The notes: generated from the sequence alone by a model not told the origin. 32,688 bases of DNA from Phycisphaerales bacterium (GCA_030054025.1 JASGCQ010000021.1:1-32688), one strand, 5' to 3'; positions 15,361 to 24,448 are shown, numbered from the stretch's first letter. A program made the numbers and translations.

Positions 15361-15736
15361 GTTGCAACATTTATCTGTATACCCAATAAACCCAAATTCA
15401 GCATTAGGTTTCTTTTTTAAACTTTCAAATCCTCTGTAAATATTTACAGCATTGCTTTACAGGCGTTTTGGACCTTAAAAAACGTTAATACTACGCATTA
15501 GAAAATAATGACCATTATCTATTGATATTCAGCATATCCTAAGCTCAAGTACCAAGAGCAACAAGCTCAAAAAGACAAATTAAACAAAAGCAATTTTCCA
15601 TCTGAAAATATTGGGCTAAATTTGCTAAATTTTATCCGATTGTATGGAAAGTGTGTTAAAATTGGCTGAATTCAAATTCGATCAATATTAGAGATAAAAA
15701 TCAATCTGGAAATACTTAAAAATGTAACTTTACAAA
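15361..15736. other. AT-rich intergenic region with a 16-bp palindrome, no supported gene
   Basis: This spacer separates the rplY terminator from the zeta-kinase cassette. It holds a perfect palindrome at 15434-15449 (listed separately). A 40-odd-codon open stretch at about 15536-15677 lacks a normal start and matches nothing I know. Composition is visibly more AT-rich than the prs-rplY block. Confidence 0.5.
15434..15449. repeat. 16-bp perfect palindrome, possible operator
   Basis: CTGTAAATATTTACAG equals its own reverse complement with no spacer, the geometry expected for a dimeric DNA-binding protein. An extra half site, TTTACAG, follows at 15456-15462. It lies 285 bases before the small ORF of the kinase cassette, so any regulatory link to that cassette is unproven. 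Confidence 0.45.
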
Positions 15737-15937
15737 ATGAAAAGCACCTATCGTTTAATAGACAATAAAGAGCCTAGCGAAAGCCAATTGAAAAAAATAA
15801 TTTCGGCAGCTACCCTTGCGGTAATTAAAAAAGCTAAAAAAGCTGAAAAAGTTGCCCTAAAAGCACAGAAAGAATATTTGTTACTTACACAAGCAAAATA
15901 TTCTGCACAAATATTGGCTTATGCAGCAAAGTCCTAA
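15737..15937 (+). CDS. Small lysine-rich protein, putative partner (antitoxin?) of the zeta-like kinase
   Basis: I do not recognise this 66-residue protein. It opens MKSTYRLIDNKEPSESQLKK and continues as an Ala/Lys-rich, strongly basic stretch predicted to be mostly helix (AVIKKAKKAEKVALKAQKEY). It has no signal peptide, cysteine or known DNA-binding signature. Its last 17 bases overlap the start of the zeta-toxin-like gene in another frame, so the two are surely translated from one transcript. Small upstream proteins overlapping a toxin gene are often antitoxins, which is the basis for the suggestion. The basic charge is unlike the acidic tail of many antitoxins. A near-consensus -7 element (TAACTTTA, 15725-15732) lies just before the ATG. 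Confidence 0.6.
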   Translation: MKSTYRLIDNKEPSESQLKKIISAATLAVIKKAKKAEKVALKAQKEYLLLTQAKYSAQILAYAAKS

Positions 15938-16517
15938 ATTGATTATTATTGCTGGCCCCAATGGCTCTGGCAAAACGACTATTACCAATCAAATATTACA
16001 GCACGAATGGAAAGAGGGGTGCGTATATATTAATCCTGACGAAATAGCACAAAAAAAATATGGTGATTGGAACAACAGGGTTAATGTATTGAAAGCCGCA
16101 AAATTTGCAACCAAGCAAAGAAATGCGCTCATAAAGAAAAAAGAAAGCATCATTTTTGAAACTGTTTTTTCATCGCAGGAGAAAATAGACTTTCTGTTAC
16201 GAGCCAAGGAGACCGGGTATTTTATTCGGTTATTTTTTATCGGCACAAACCATCCTTCTATCAATGCAGCACGTGTTACAAAACGTGTTTTAGAAGGTGG
16301 GCATGATGTTCCTATTCCTAAAATCATCGACCGATATGCAAAATCAATCAGTAATTGTTGTGTTGTTGCACCAATGATTGACCGACTTTATGTTTACGAC
16401 AATTCTGTTGATTATGAAGATGCAAGATTACTTTTCAGGGCAAGTAATGGAAAAATGACCAAAAAATATATAGACATTAACCATTGGGCAATTTGTATTT
16501 CAAGTGTACTCAAATAA
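15921..16517 (+). CDS. Zeta-toxin-like P-loop kinase (COG4185-type)
   Basis: This 198-residue P-loop protein has the layout of zeta-toxin family kinases. Walker A is GPNGSGKTT (Lys18). YINPDEIAQ near residue 40 holds the acidic residue expected at the active site, and ESIIFETVFSS (~75-85) is the next conserved strand. The basic segment ARVTKRVLEGGHDVPIPKI (~114-132), followed by DRYAKSISN, is the lid and substrate region typical of the COG4185 subgroup. Epsilon-zeta toxins phosphorylate UDP-N-acetylglucosamine and block cell-wall synthesis; the substrate here is unknown. Its start overlaps the small upstream ORF by 17 bases. The cassette lies in AT-rich DNA between two housekeeping blocks, consistent with acquisition. 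Confidence 0.85.
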   Translation: MQQSPKLIIIAGPNGSGKTTITNQILQHEWKEGCVYINPDEIAQKKYGDWNNRVNVLKAAKFATKQRNALIKKKESIIFETVFSSQEKIDFLLRAKETGYFIRLFFIGTNHPSINAARVTKRVLEGGHDVPIPKIIDRYAKSISNCCVVAPMIDRLYVYDNSVDYEDARLLFRASNGKMTKKYIDINHWAICISSVLK

Positions 16518-16537
16518 TTTTTCAAATTCGAATATAA

Positions 16538-17635
16538 ATGGCAAAAGCTAAAAAAGAAAAAACACTATTGAACGACTCCTCAATGGATTTTATCAAAAAT
16601 TACCTCAATAATTCTTCACCAACAGGCTTTGAAGCGAGTGGGCAAAAAATCTGGTTAGAATACCTAAAACCATACATCGACAGCCATTTTGTAGATAATT
16701 ACGGAACGGTTGTAGGGGTTATTAATCCTGAGGCAGAATATAAAGTAGTGATAGAAGCACATGCCGATGAAATCTCTTGGTATGTAAAATACATAACTGC
16801 CGACGGCTTTATCCACGTATGCCGAAATGGGGGGAGCGACCACCAAATTGCACCAAGCAAAAGAGTGAATATTTATACCAAAAAAGGAATCGTGCGTGGC
16901 GTATTTGGCTGGCCTGCCATTCATGTGCGCAAACCATCTACAGAGAAAAAACCAGAAGTAGAAACTATTTGGATAGATGTAGGTGCGAAAAACAAAAAAC
17001 AAGTAGAAGATCTAGGTATTCATGTGGGTTGTGTCTGCACCTTTACCGAAGGATTCGAAGAGTTGAACTTTGGTTATTGGATAGGTCGTGCCTTTGACAA
17101 TAGAATGGGCGGAGTCGTTATTGCTGAAGTAGCTCGATTACTGAAAGAAAATAAAAAGAAATTACCATTCGGATTGTACATTGTCAACTCGGTACAAGAA
17201 GAAGTAGGACTCAATGGCGCTTATATGATTGCAGAAACAATAGGCCCCAACGTGGCTATTTGTACCGACGTAACACACGACACCACTACCCCAATGATGA
17301 GCAAGACGATAGAAGGGGAAACTTTTTGCAATGAAGGCCCTGTATTGAGTTATGCTCCAGCGGTACACAATATTCTACTCGAAAAGATTATAGATGTAGC
17401 CAAGAAAAATAAAATACCACACCAATTGCAAGCAGACTCACGAACTACCGGTACAGATACCGATGCCTTTGCATTCTCCAATGGAGGTGTGCCGAGCGCA
17501 TTGATATCACTACCCTTGCGCTATATGCATACTACTGTTGAGACAGTGCATCAAAGCGATGTAGAAAACTGTATCAAATTGATGTACGAAGTGTTGTTGA
17601 AATTGTCGCCAAAGGATAATTATAAATACCTGTAG
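16538..17635 (+). CDS. M42 family metallopeptidase (glutamyl aminopeptidase/endoglucanase-like)
   Basis: This 365-residue cytoplasmic peptidase belongs to the M42 family of large oligomeric, dinuclear-metal aminopeptidases. Metal and catalytic motifs appear in order: EAHADEISW (~72-80), GRAFDNRMGG (~183-192), VQEEVGLNGA (~218-227), CTDVTHDT (~243-250) and YMHTTVETVHQSD (~330-342). The first ~15 residues are Lys-rich and precede the domain. It starts 20 bases after the zeta-like kinase but looks like a resident housekeeping gene. Names such as cellulase M in databases are misleading; peptidase activity is the better-supported role for the family. Confidence 0.93.
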   Translation: MAKAKKEKTLLNDSSMDFIKNYLNNSSPTGFEASGQKIWLEYLKPYIDSHFVDNYGTVVGVINPEAEYKVVIEAHADEISWYVKYITADGFIHVCRNGGSDHQIAPSKRVNIYTKKGIVRGVFGWPAIHVRKPSTEKKPEVETIWIDVGAKNKKQVEDLGIHVGCVCTFTEGFEELNFGYWIGRAFDNRMGGVVIAEVARLLKENKKKLPFGLYIVNSVQEEVGLNGAYMIAETIGPNVAICTDVTHDTTTPMMSKTIEGETFCNEGPVLSYAPAVHNILLEKIIDVAKKNKIPHQLQADSRTTGTDTDAFAFSNGGVPSALISLPLRYMHTTVETVHQSDVENCIKLMYEVLLKLSPKDNYKYL

Positions 17636-17711
17636 CAATTGAGCACGCTGCTCATGTTTGAGTTTTATAAAATAATTAAACAATAAACATTCACCCTTAA
17701 ACATTAAATTA

Positions 17712-18188
17712 GTGTACAGAATTGGGCAAGGAATAGATTTTCATCAATTGGTAGAAGGGCGTGAATTTTGGTTGGGCGGCGTATTGATACCGCATGACAA
17801 AGGTGCACTAGGACATAGTGATGCCGATGTATTGTTACACGCCATTTGCGATGCCTTATTGGGTGCTCTTGGCTTAGGCGATATCGGCAAACATTTCCCC
17901 GACACCGATCAAAGTTTTAAAAATATTGATAGTAAAATTTTGTTACAAAAATCCTATCAATTGATTGCAGAGCGTGACTATAAAGTAGTGAATGTGGACA
18001 GCACCATTTTGTTGCAGACCCCCAAAATCATGAAATTTGTTCCTGCCATGCAGGAAGCCATTTCGAAGATTTTGGAACTTGAAGTGTCGGACATATCCAT
18101 CAAAGCAACCACAACAGAACAATTGAGTTTCATTGGAAGAGAGGAAGGTATAGTTGCAACAGCTAATGTTTTGCTATGCAAAAATTAG
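17712..18188 (+). CDS. ispF: 2-C-methyl-D-erythritol 2,4-cyclodiphosphate synthase
   Basis: This 158-residue enzyme of the MEP isoprenoid pathway cyclises CDP-ME 2-phosphate with release of CMP. The metal-binding residues are Asp9 and His11 in GQGIDFHQL and His43 in DADVLLHAICDALLGALGLG. DIGKHFPDTD lines the active site, and the C-terminal TTTEQLSFIGREEGIVA is the family signature. The start is GTG at 17712; the frame has no ATG before the stop upstream, and the family begins within two residues of this point. The last 13 bases overlap the ATG of a membrane-protein gene. The GAGCA/TGCTC hairpin in the spacer before it is weak. Confidence 0.94.
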   Translation: MYRIGQGIDFHQLVEGREFWLGGVLIPHDKGALGHSDADVLLHAICDALLGALGLGDIGKHFPDTDQSFKNIDSKILLQKSYQLIAERDYKVVNVDSTILLQTPKIMKFVPAMQEAISKILELEVSDISIKATTTEQLSFIGREEGIVATANVLLCKN

Positions 18189-18619
18189 TTCAATACAAAT
18201 TTTCATTAATTGTGTCAGTTATATTGTTGACATTACCTTTTGGTGGTTCATTTATTTTATCATTTAAAATTTGGGATAGATTAGCGATTATATTCCCAAT
18301 GTTTGTTTTATTCTATGGAGATAGTTTTCCATTTAGTATTTTAATTAGTTTGTTCATAACATTGCCGATATATTCTATTGAAATTTTAGGATTATTCACT
18401 TTCATTTTATCAAAAGGGAAATATAGATCTCTATTAAAAGCAATGTTATTGGGCTATATGACATTTTTTGTTTTTTTGGGTGCAATCATATTAGAATCTC
18501 TTATTGGTGTTTATTACATACACAAAACATCAGCAATAAATTTTGTTAGTACATTATCTATATTATCAATAATTTTATGGGGGGTTATATCTTTCAAAGC
18601 TGCCGTTAAATTAGATTAA
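18176..18619 (+). CDS. Hypothetical four-helix membrane protein, AT-rich
   Basis: I do not recognise this 147-residue protein. It is almost wholly hydrophobic, with about four membrane helices (near residues 8-30, 37-78 in one or two spans, 88-112 and 122-143). Charged residues are few and sit in short loops such as LSKGKYRS. No catalytic motif or lipobox is seen. The ATG lies inside the last codons of ispF (13-base overlap), so it depends on that transcript. Codon use is visibly AT-richer than ispF before it and lpxH after it, suggesting a later arrival or weak selection. It is real rather than a chance ORF, judging by its length, hydropathy and coupling. Confidence 0.65.
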   Translation: MQKLVQYKFSLIVSVILLTLPFGGSFILSFKIWDRLAIIFPMFVLFYGDSFPFSILISLFITLPIYSIEILGLFTFILSKGKYRSLLKAMLLGYMTFFVFLGAIILESLIGVYYIHKTSAINFVSTLSILSIILWGVISFKAAVKLD

Positions 18620-18662
18620 AATACTATTTAAAATCCCGCAACAAAACAACTCTTTATATTAA

Positions 18663-19421
18663 ATGACTTTTCTCGAAGGAAAGAAAATATATTTCGCATC
18701 AGATTTCCATTTAGGAATTCCGAATCACGCTGCAAGCTTGGTAAGGGAAAAAGTAATCTGTCAATGGCTTGATGAAATCAAACATGATGCGGCACACATT
18801 TTTCTTGTTGGTGATCTATTTGATTCTTGGCTCGAATTTAAAAACGTAGTGCCCAAAGGCTTTGTCCGCTTCCTTGGCAAATTAGCAGAGTTGCGAGATG
18901 CAGGCATCACCATCGAAGCTTTTACAGGCAATCACGACCTTTGGATGCGAGGTTATTTTCAAGAAGAATTAAACATACCTGTACATCACGAAGAGATTCG
19001 CAGAAACATCAATGGGAAAGAATTTTTGATTGCGCATGGCGACGGACTTGGGCCAGGCGATAAGGGGTATAAATTCTTAAAAAGTATTTTACGCAATCCA
19101 ATTTGTCAATGGCTGTACAGAAGAGTACATCCCGACACTGGCTTGGCAATTGCCAGTTATTTTAGCCATCTTGGCCCTAAGCACGAAGGAGCTATTGAAG
19201 AACAGTTTAAAGGTGCAGACAAAGAGTTTTTGATACAATATTGCTTAGAAATTTTAGCAAAAGAAAAAATTGATTATTTCATTTTTGGTCACAGGCATTT
19301 GGCATTAGAATATCCACTACCGCAAGAGAGTTTATACATCAATTTAGGCGACTGGGTAAACTTCAACAGTTATGCAGCCTTTGATGGATATCAGCTCAAG
19401 CTACATTATTATAAAAAATAA
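18663..19421 (+). CDS. lpxH: UDP-2,3-diacylglucosamine diphosphatase
   Basis: This 252-residue calcineurin-like phosphoesterase cleaves UDP-2,3-diacylglucosamine to lipid X in lipid A synthesis, at the inner face of the cytoplasmic membrane. The metal-binding motifs are in order: SDFHLG (~14-19), VGDLFDSW (~43-50), FTGNHDLW (~80-87), IAHGDG (~121-126) and FGHRH (~206-210). The region YKFLKSILRNPICQWLYRRVHPD fits the LpxH membrane-associated helical insert. Bacteroidota members are often annotated simply as UDP-2,3-diacylglucosamine hydrolase. The next gene follows after 14 bases. Confidence 0.92.
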   Translation: MTFLEGKKIYFASDFHLGIPNHAASLVREKVICQWLDEIKHDAAHIFLVGDLFDSWLEFKNVVPKGFVRFLGKLAELRDAGITIEAFTGNHDLWMRGYFQEELNIPVHHEEIRRNINGKEFLIAHGDGLGPGDKGYKFLKSILRNPICQWLYRRVHPDTGLAIASYFSHLGPKHEGAIEEQFKGADKEFLIQYCLEILAKEKIDYFIFGHRHLALEYPLPQESLYINLGDWVNFNSYAAFDGYQLKLHYYKK

Positions 19422-19435
19422 AGAAAAGTAGTATT

Positions 19436-19930
19436 ATGAAACGTACTCTCATTGTGATGCGCCATGCAAAAACTGAAGATCAAGGAATGGCACAAAAAGA
19501 TGTCGAAAGAAACTTAACCACACGCGGAAAAAACGATGCTTTGATGATGGCAGAGCGTTTGATGAAAAAAGAATTTAAACCCGATACAATTATTGCCAGC
19601 AATGCCAATAGAACAGTACAAACTGCTCAAATTCTTGCTGCTCATTTTGGACTCCCATTATCAAGTATAACTTTGCTGCCAGAGCTTTATATGTGCCAAG
19701 CCTATACTATCGAAAACACAATACTGTCAGTATCCGAAGACATAAAGACTTGCCTGTTGATAGGACACAATCCTAGTGTTAGTGATTTCATTTATGATAC
19801 CGATTCAAAAGCAATTACCCGCAATATACCAACAGCAGGCCTTGCCATTTTTAGTTTCAAGGATAACAACTGGAAAAATTTTACCGAACAAAAAAAGAAA
19901 TTTGAATTATTGGATTACCCCAAAAACTAA
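19436..19930 (+). CDS. sixA: SixA-like histidine phosphatase
   Basis: This 164-residue protein belongs to the histidine phosphatase superfamily in the short SixA form. The catalytic VMRHAKTE (Arg9, His10) opens the protein, the second Arg lies in ASNANRTVQTA (~60-70), and the second His in IGHNPSVSDF (~105-114). SixA of E. coli dephosphorylates phosphohistidine in PTS/phosphorelay proteins; whether this homologue does so is not shown. It is tightly packed, 14 bases after lpxH and 2 bases before the kinase-RapZ fusion. The gene name is by family resemblance. Confidence 0.82.
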   Translation: MKRTLIVMRHAKTEDQGMAQKDVERNLTTRGKNDALMMAERLMKKEFKPDTIIASNANRTVQTAQILAAHFGLPLSSITLLPELYMCQAYTIENTILSVSEDIKTCLLIGHNPSVSDFIYDTDSKAITRNIPTAGLAIFSFKDNNWKNFTEQKKKFELLDYPKN

Positions 19931-19932
19931 TT

Positions 19933-21381
19933 ATGAGCAAAACCGAAACCGATACACTGATTCTCGAACAATTATTTGAAGAACATTTTGGCAAAAAGTC
20001 CGAGTCTATAAGTACTATACCCATGTCGGGGTCCGACAGAAGGTATTACCGATTGAGCACTGGAAGCACAAGCGCAATAGGTACTTTCAACCAAAATATT
20101 GCTGAGAATAATTCCTTTTATTACTTCACCGATTTGTTTCGCAAGCACGAAATAAATGTACCCAAAATATACAAAACAGGTAAAGATAGGAGATACTATC
20201 TACAACAAGATTTAGGCAGCGTTACCCTTTTTGATGAACTCAACAAACAAGGCTTGACGAATGAAGTGAAAGAATACTACAGGATGAGCTTGGAGCAATT
20301 AGCCAAATTGCAATGGATTGCAGGACGTGAGGCAGATTATAACAACTGCTTCGGAACTAAACAGTTTGACGAAAAAGCTATTAGTGCCGATTTCTTGTAC
20401 TTCAAATACTATTTTGCAGACCTTCAGAAAATCGTTTATGACAAAAACGAATTGACCGATGAGATTGAAGAAATCAGTAAAGACTTAGGTCGTATTCAGC
20501 CCAAAATGCTCCTGTTCAGAGATTTCCAAAGCAGGAACATTATGATTTACGATGAGAAGGTTTATTTCATAGATTATCAAGGCTGTATGCAAGGACCGCC
20601 ACAGTATGACATTGCTTCATTGCTATGGCAAGCCAAAGCCAAATTGCCCCAAAAATGGAAAGATGAATTATTGAACAGCTATATTACAAGTCTCAATAAT
20701 TTGCCCATGGCAAAAGTAGATGAAATGTATTTGCGTAAAGGCTACTTACAATTTGTGATGCTACGGCTGGTGCAAGTATTAGGGGCTTACGGATTCAGAG
20801 GTTTACTCGAACGAAAACCACATTTCATCAGTAGTATAGCTCCTGCATTAAAAAATTTAGAAGGCTTTTTGAAAGACAATCCTCAAATACCTAGTTATCC
20901 AAAAATCAGAGGACTGCTTGAAAAAATAAGCAGCAAAGAAATTCAAAACCAATACGAAACCATACAGGCTAATGAAGACTCCAAACTAAAAATTCAAATC
21001 AATAGCTTTTCCTATAAAAAAGGAATACCCAGCGACAATAGAGAACATGGAGGAGGATTTGTATTCGATTGCAGAGGCATCCTCAATCCGGGCAGAATAG
21101 AATTGTATAAAAAATTGAGCGGTAAAGATGAGATGGTTCAATCCTATCTTCAAAGCGAAACTAAGATGCCCCATTTTTTAGAGCATGTGTACTCTATTGT
21201 GGATATCAGCATTGATGATTATCTTAAACGTGATTTTGAGAATATCGTAATCAACTTCGGATGTACCGGTGGGCAACATCGTTCTGTATATGCTGCCGAA
21301 AGTTTGGTAAAGCATATTAAAAGAAAATACAACATTGATTCAGAGGTAAAACACATGAACGAAAATAATTGGGTTCGATAA
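19933..21381 (+). CDS. Phosphotransferase (APH/AmgK-like) fused to a RapZ C-terminal domain
   Basis: This 482-residue protein joins two modules. Residues ~1-330 form an aminoglycoside-phosphotransferase-type kinase fold: the catalytic loop FRDFQSRNIM supplies Asp197 and Asn202, and FIDYQG supplies the metal Asp214. Sugar kinases such as AmgK, which phosphorylates MurNAc/GlcNAc at the anomeric carbon, share this fold. Residues ~352-482 match the C-terminal half of RapZ: SFSYKKGIPSD, FVFDCRGILNPGR, and NFGCTGGQHRS (~440-450). In E. coli that RapZ domain senses glucosamine 6-phosphate and binds RNA. The RapZ N-terminal P-loop half is absent. The fusion suggests a kinase tied to amino-sugar sensing, an inference. 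It follows sixA by 2 bases. Confidence 0.85.
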   Translation: MSKTETDTLILEQLFEEHFGKKSESISTIPMSGSDRRYYRLSTGSTSAIGTFNQNIAENNSFYYFTDLFRKHEINVPKIYKTGKDRRYYLQQDLGSVTLFDELNKQGLTNEVKEYYRMSLEQLAKLQWIAGREADYNNCFGTKQFDEKAISADFLYFKYYFADLQKIVYDKNELTDEIEEISKDLGRIQPKMLLFRDFQSRNIMIYDEKVYFIDYQGCMQGPPQYDIASLLWQAKAKLPQKWKDELLNSYITSLNNLPMAKVDEMYLRKGYLQFVMLRLVQVLGAYGFRGLLERKPHFISSIAPALKNLEGFLKDNPQIPSYPKIRGLLEKISSKEIQNQYETIQANEDSKLKIQINSFSYKKGIPSDNREHGGGFVFDCRGILNPGRIELYKKLSGKDEMVQSYLQSETKMPHFLEHVYSIVDISIDDYLKRDFENIVINFGCTGGQHRSVYAAESLVKHIKRKYNIDSEVKHMNENNWVR

Positions 21382-21399
21382 TTGAAAATAAAAATTGAA

Positions 21400-23271
21400 A
21401 TGAAAAAAAACAGCATAGCCTTTGTGGCATTAACAGTTTTATTAGCTGCTTGTAGCGATAAAAAAAATGATACAAACACACAAAGCAATGACAAGGCAAT
21501 TGTCGAAACCAAAGATTTGCATACCCTCAGCAATGCCGATAGCATTAGGATGAAGCATCTTTCCTTAGACTTAAGCATTGATTTAGCCGCTCAAAAACTG
21601 AGCGGTTGGGCAACATGGGATATTGAAAATCCAAGCGATGTCAAAACATTACGCCTTGACAACAACAAGCTCAAAATTGATTCTGTACTCGTAGACGACA
21701 AAGCCGTTATTTTTGATTTGGGTGTAGCACAAGAACACTTGGGTGCAGCCCTGATGATTCCGATAGGTAAAGCAAGTCAAAAAGTTGCAATAAAATATAG
21801 CGCAGGTGATGGAGCAACAGCCTTACAATGGTTGAATGCGGCACAAACTACGGGCAAAAAACATCCATTCTTATACACCCAATCCGAAAGTATATATGCG
21901 CGCACATGGGTACCTTGCCCCGATGGACCAGATATTCGATTTACTTATTCGGCACGCATCGCTGTTCCCAAAGGTATGATGGCAGTGATGAGTGCGGATG
22001 GCAATCCACTACAAGCCAATGATTCGGGCATTTATCATTTCGAGATGAAACAAGCAATACCCGCTTACTTACTGGCATTGGCTGTGGGCGACATTCGTTT
22101 CAAAACTGTTGATAATCGGACAGGCGTTTATGCAGAACCAGAAATGATTGATAAAGTTCATTACGAATTTGCAGACATGGGTAAAATGGTGAATACCGCT
22201 GAATCTCTCTATGGACCTTATCGTTGGGGCAGCTACGATGTCATTGTACTGCCTCCCGGATTCCCAATTGGCGGCATGGAAAATCCTAAATTGACATTCT
22301 GCACACCCACAGTTATTGCAGGCGATCGCTCCTTAGTCAATCTCATTGCGCATGAATTGGCCCACAATTGGAGTGGCAATCTAGTTACCAATGCTACTTG
22401 GGATGATATATGGATGAATGAAGGTTTCACCGTTTATTTCGAACGCCGTATCAGTGAAGCTATGAATGACAAAACCTATGTAAATATGCTTTGGGAATTG
22501 GGCTACCAAGACCTTGAAGCTGCTGTGGAGGAATTCGGAATGAACAGTCCCAAAACATGGCTGAAACAAAACCTAAAAGGCAAAGACGCAGATGAAGGGC
22601 TATCTGATATCCCTTACGAAAAAGGGGCTTTATTTCTTTGGCTTATCGAACAAAATGTTGGTCGTGAAAAATGGGATTTATTCTTAAAAAAATATTTTGA
22701 AGAGCACGCCTTTAAAACAATTACTACAGAAAAATTTTTAGCCTATTTAGGTAAAAATTTATTGAAAGGAGATAGTGCTTTGTACAAAAAAATCAACATC
22801 AATGCTTGGGTATATGGACCGGGAATACCAGCTAATGCTCCCCGTGCTGCCATGGAGCGTTTCGAAAAAGTAAATGCCGAACGCAAAAAATTCTTAAAAG
22901 AAAATAATGGTAAAAACTTAATCACTCAAAATTGGACTACGCATGAATGGCTTCATTTTTTGCGCAAAATGCCGAAAACATTGAGCCTTGAGCAAATGAA
23001 GAGCTTAGATGAAGCCTTTCATTTTACACAATCTAAAAATAGCGAGATTGCAGACCTTTGGTTCATTATGGCTGTTCGAGCCAACTATGTTAATGCTTAT
23101 GGCGCAATGGAACAATTCTTGAGCATAACGGGTCGTCAAAAATTTATCTTGCCATTGTATCAAGAAATGATGCAAACAGGGAAAAAAGAAATGGCAAAAA
23201 ATATTTACAAAAAGTATAGAGCAAATTATCATCCACTTGCTCAAAGCAAATTGGACAAAATCACTCAATAA
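21400..23271 (+). CDS. M1 family aminopeptidase, lipoprotein
   Basis: This 623-residue zinc aminopeptidase resembles the leukotriene A4 hydrolase branch of M1. It starts at the ATG at 21400, giving [18 protein letters not shown], a lipoprotein signal with lipobox LAAC; the frame's upstream TTG is not needed. An N-terminal beta domain (~40-230) precedes the catalytic domain. [12 protein letters not shown] carries the exopeptidase GGMEN motif, HELAH the zinc ligands His318 and His322, and WMNEGF Glu341 (HExxH-x18-E). A helical C-terminal domain follows ([11 protein letters not shown]..., ending KLDKITQ). Unlike the peptidase at 3585-5222, its GxMEN motif is intact. It lies 18 bases after the kinase-RapZ gene. 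Confidence 0.94.
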   Translation: MKKNSIAFVALTVLLAACSDKKNDTNTQSNDKAIVETKDLHTLSNADSIRMKHLSLDLSIDLAAQKLSGWATWDIENPSDVKTLRLDNNKLKIDSVLVDDKAVIFDLGVAQEHLGAALMIPIGKASQKVAIKYSAGDGATALQWLNAAQTTGKKHPFLYTQSESIYARTWVPCPDGPDIRFTYSARIAVPKGMMAVMSADGNPLQANDSGIYHFEMKQAIPAYLLALAVGDIRFKTVDNRTGVYAEPEMIDKVHYEFADMGKMVNTAESLYGPYRWGSYDVIVLPPGFPIGGMENPKLTFCTPTVIAGDRSLVNLIAHELAHNWSGNLVTNATWDDIWMNEGFTVYFERRISEAMNDKTYVNMLWELGYQDLEAAVEEFGMNSPKTWLKQNLKGKDADEGLSDIPYEKGALFLWLIEQNVGREKWDLFLKKYFEEHAFKTITTEKFLAYLGKNLLKGDSALYKKININAWVYGPGIPANAPRAAMERFEKVNAERKKFLKENNGKNLITQNWTTHEWLHFLRKMPKTLSLEQMKSLDEAFHFTQSKNSEIADLWFIMAVRANYVNAYGAMEQFLSITGRQKFILPLYQEMMQTGKKEMAKNIYKKYRANYHPLAQSKLDKITQ

Positions 23272-23284
23272 GCATTTAAAAAAA

Positions 23285-24448
23285 ATGAAAATACTCCTCC
23301 TTGGTTCGGGCGAACTTGGTAAAGAATTTGCAATAGCCGCACAACGTATTGGCCAAACAGTAATTGCCGTTGATAGTTACGAAGGGGCTCCAGCAATGCA
23401 AGTAGCTCATGGCTTTGAAGTCATCAACATGCTCGATGGCGAAGCATTAGATCGTATTGTAGCCAAACATCAGCCCGATTTTATTGTCCCCGAAATTGAG
23501 GCAATTCGCACCGAACGTTTTTATGATTATGAAAAACAAGGTATTGCTGTTGTGCCTTCGGCAAAAGCTGCGAATTATACCATGAACCGAAAAGCGATTC
23601 GGGATTTAGCGGCAAAAGAACTGGGACTTAAAACAGCCAACTATCGCTATGCGACCTCTGCTGCCGAACTACATCAAGCGGTGAATGATGTGGGCATACC
23701 CTGTGTCGTCAAGCCATTGATGTCATCATCGGGCAAAGGTCAGTCCACCATCAAAAGCGAATCTGACATTGAAAAAGCTTGGCAATATGCAGTAGAAGGT
23801 TCTCGTGGCGATGTGATTGAAGTTATCGTAGAAGCCTTTGTATCCTTCAATTCAGAAATCACTTTACTCACTGTGAGTCAAAATAATGGACTCCCTACCC
23901 TTTTCTGTGCACCAATAGGTCATCGGCAAGAGCGGGGAGATTATCAGGAAAGTTGGCAGCCCGCAGTAATCAATAACGCCGCACTACTGGAGGCACAGCA
24001 GATGGCAGTAAAGGTAACTAAAGCACTCGGCGGCGCAGGAATTTTTGGTGTAGAATTTTTCTTGGCAGATGATGGTGTTTATTTTTCAGAACTCTCACCC
24101 CGCCCTCACGACACAGGAATGGTAACCCTTGCTGGCACTCAAAATTTCAACGAATTTGAATTGCATCTTCGGGCAATCTTGAGCCTACCGATTAATGAAA
24201 TTACGCTGGAAAAAGCGGGTGCCAGTGCCGTTATCTTGGCTTCTGAACATTCAAACAATCCTTCTTTTAGCGGTATTGAAAAAATTGCTGCTTTACCCAA
24301 AACAGATTTTAGGTTGTTTGGCAAACCAAGCACTAGGCCGTATCGAAGAATGGGGGTAGCCTTGGTGAATGCGGCATTAGATGCCAACATTACGGATGTA
24401 GTAGCAGAGGCAAAAAGTGCAGCAGCACTGGTGAAGGTTAAAGCATAA
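23285..24448 (+). CDS. purT: Formate-dependent phosphoribosylglycinamide formyltransferase
   Basis: This 387-residue ATP-grasp enzyme makes formyl-GAR from GAR, formate and ATP in purine synthesis, the folate-free alternative to Pur[21 protein letters not shown] opens the pre-ATP-grasp domain. EIEAIRTE (~77-84) contacts [17 protein letters not shown] (~155-168) is the ATP-binding strand and loop, and [14 protein letters not shown] (~282-295) carries the metal ligands. The length is close to the 392 residues of E. coli PurT. The frame is open upstream to 23237, overlapping the M1 gene, but the family starts at the ATG at 23285. The thioredoxin-like gene begins 2 bases after it. Confidence 0.95.
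   Translation: MKILLLGSGELGKEFAIAAQRIGQTVIAVDSYEGAPAMQVAHGFEVINMLDGEALDRIVAKHQPDFIVPEIEAIRTERFYDYEKQGIAVVPSAKAANYTMNRKAIRDLAAKELGLKTANYRYATSAAELHQAVNDVGIPCVVKPLMSSSGKGQSTIKSESDIEKAWQYAVEGSRGDVIEVIVEAFVSFNSEITLLTVSQNNGLPTLFCAPIGHRQERGDYQESWQPAVINNAALLEAQQMAVKVTKALGGAGIFGVEFFLADDGVYFSELSPRPHDTGMVTLAGTQNFNEFELHLRAILSLPINEITLEKAGASAVILASEHSNNPSFSGIEKIAALPKTDFRLFGKPSTRPYRRMGVALVNAALDANITDVVAEAKSAAALVKVKA

Noticed and set aside
15536..15677. Short open stretch before the zeta cassette
   Set aside because: It has no ATG, GTG or convincing start, about 47 codons, and no recognisable similarity.
17645..17660. GAGCA/TGCTC hairpin before ispF
   Set aside because: The stem is only five or six pairs and no T tract follows, so I do not call a terminator.
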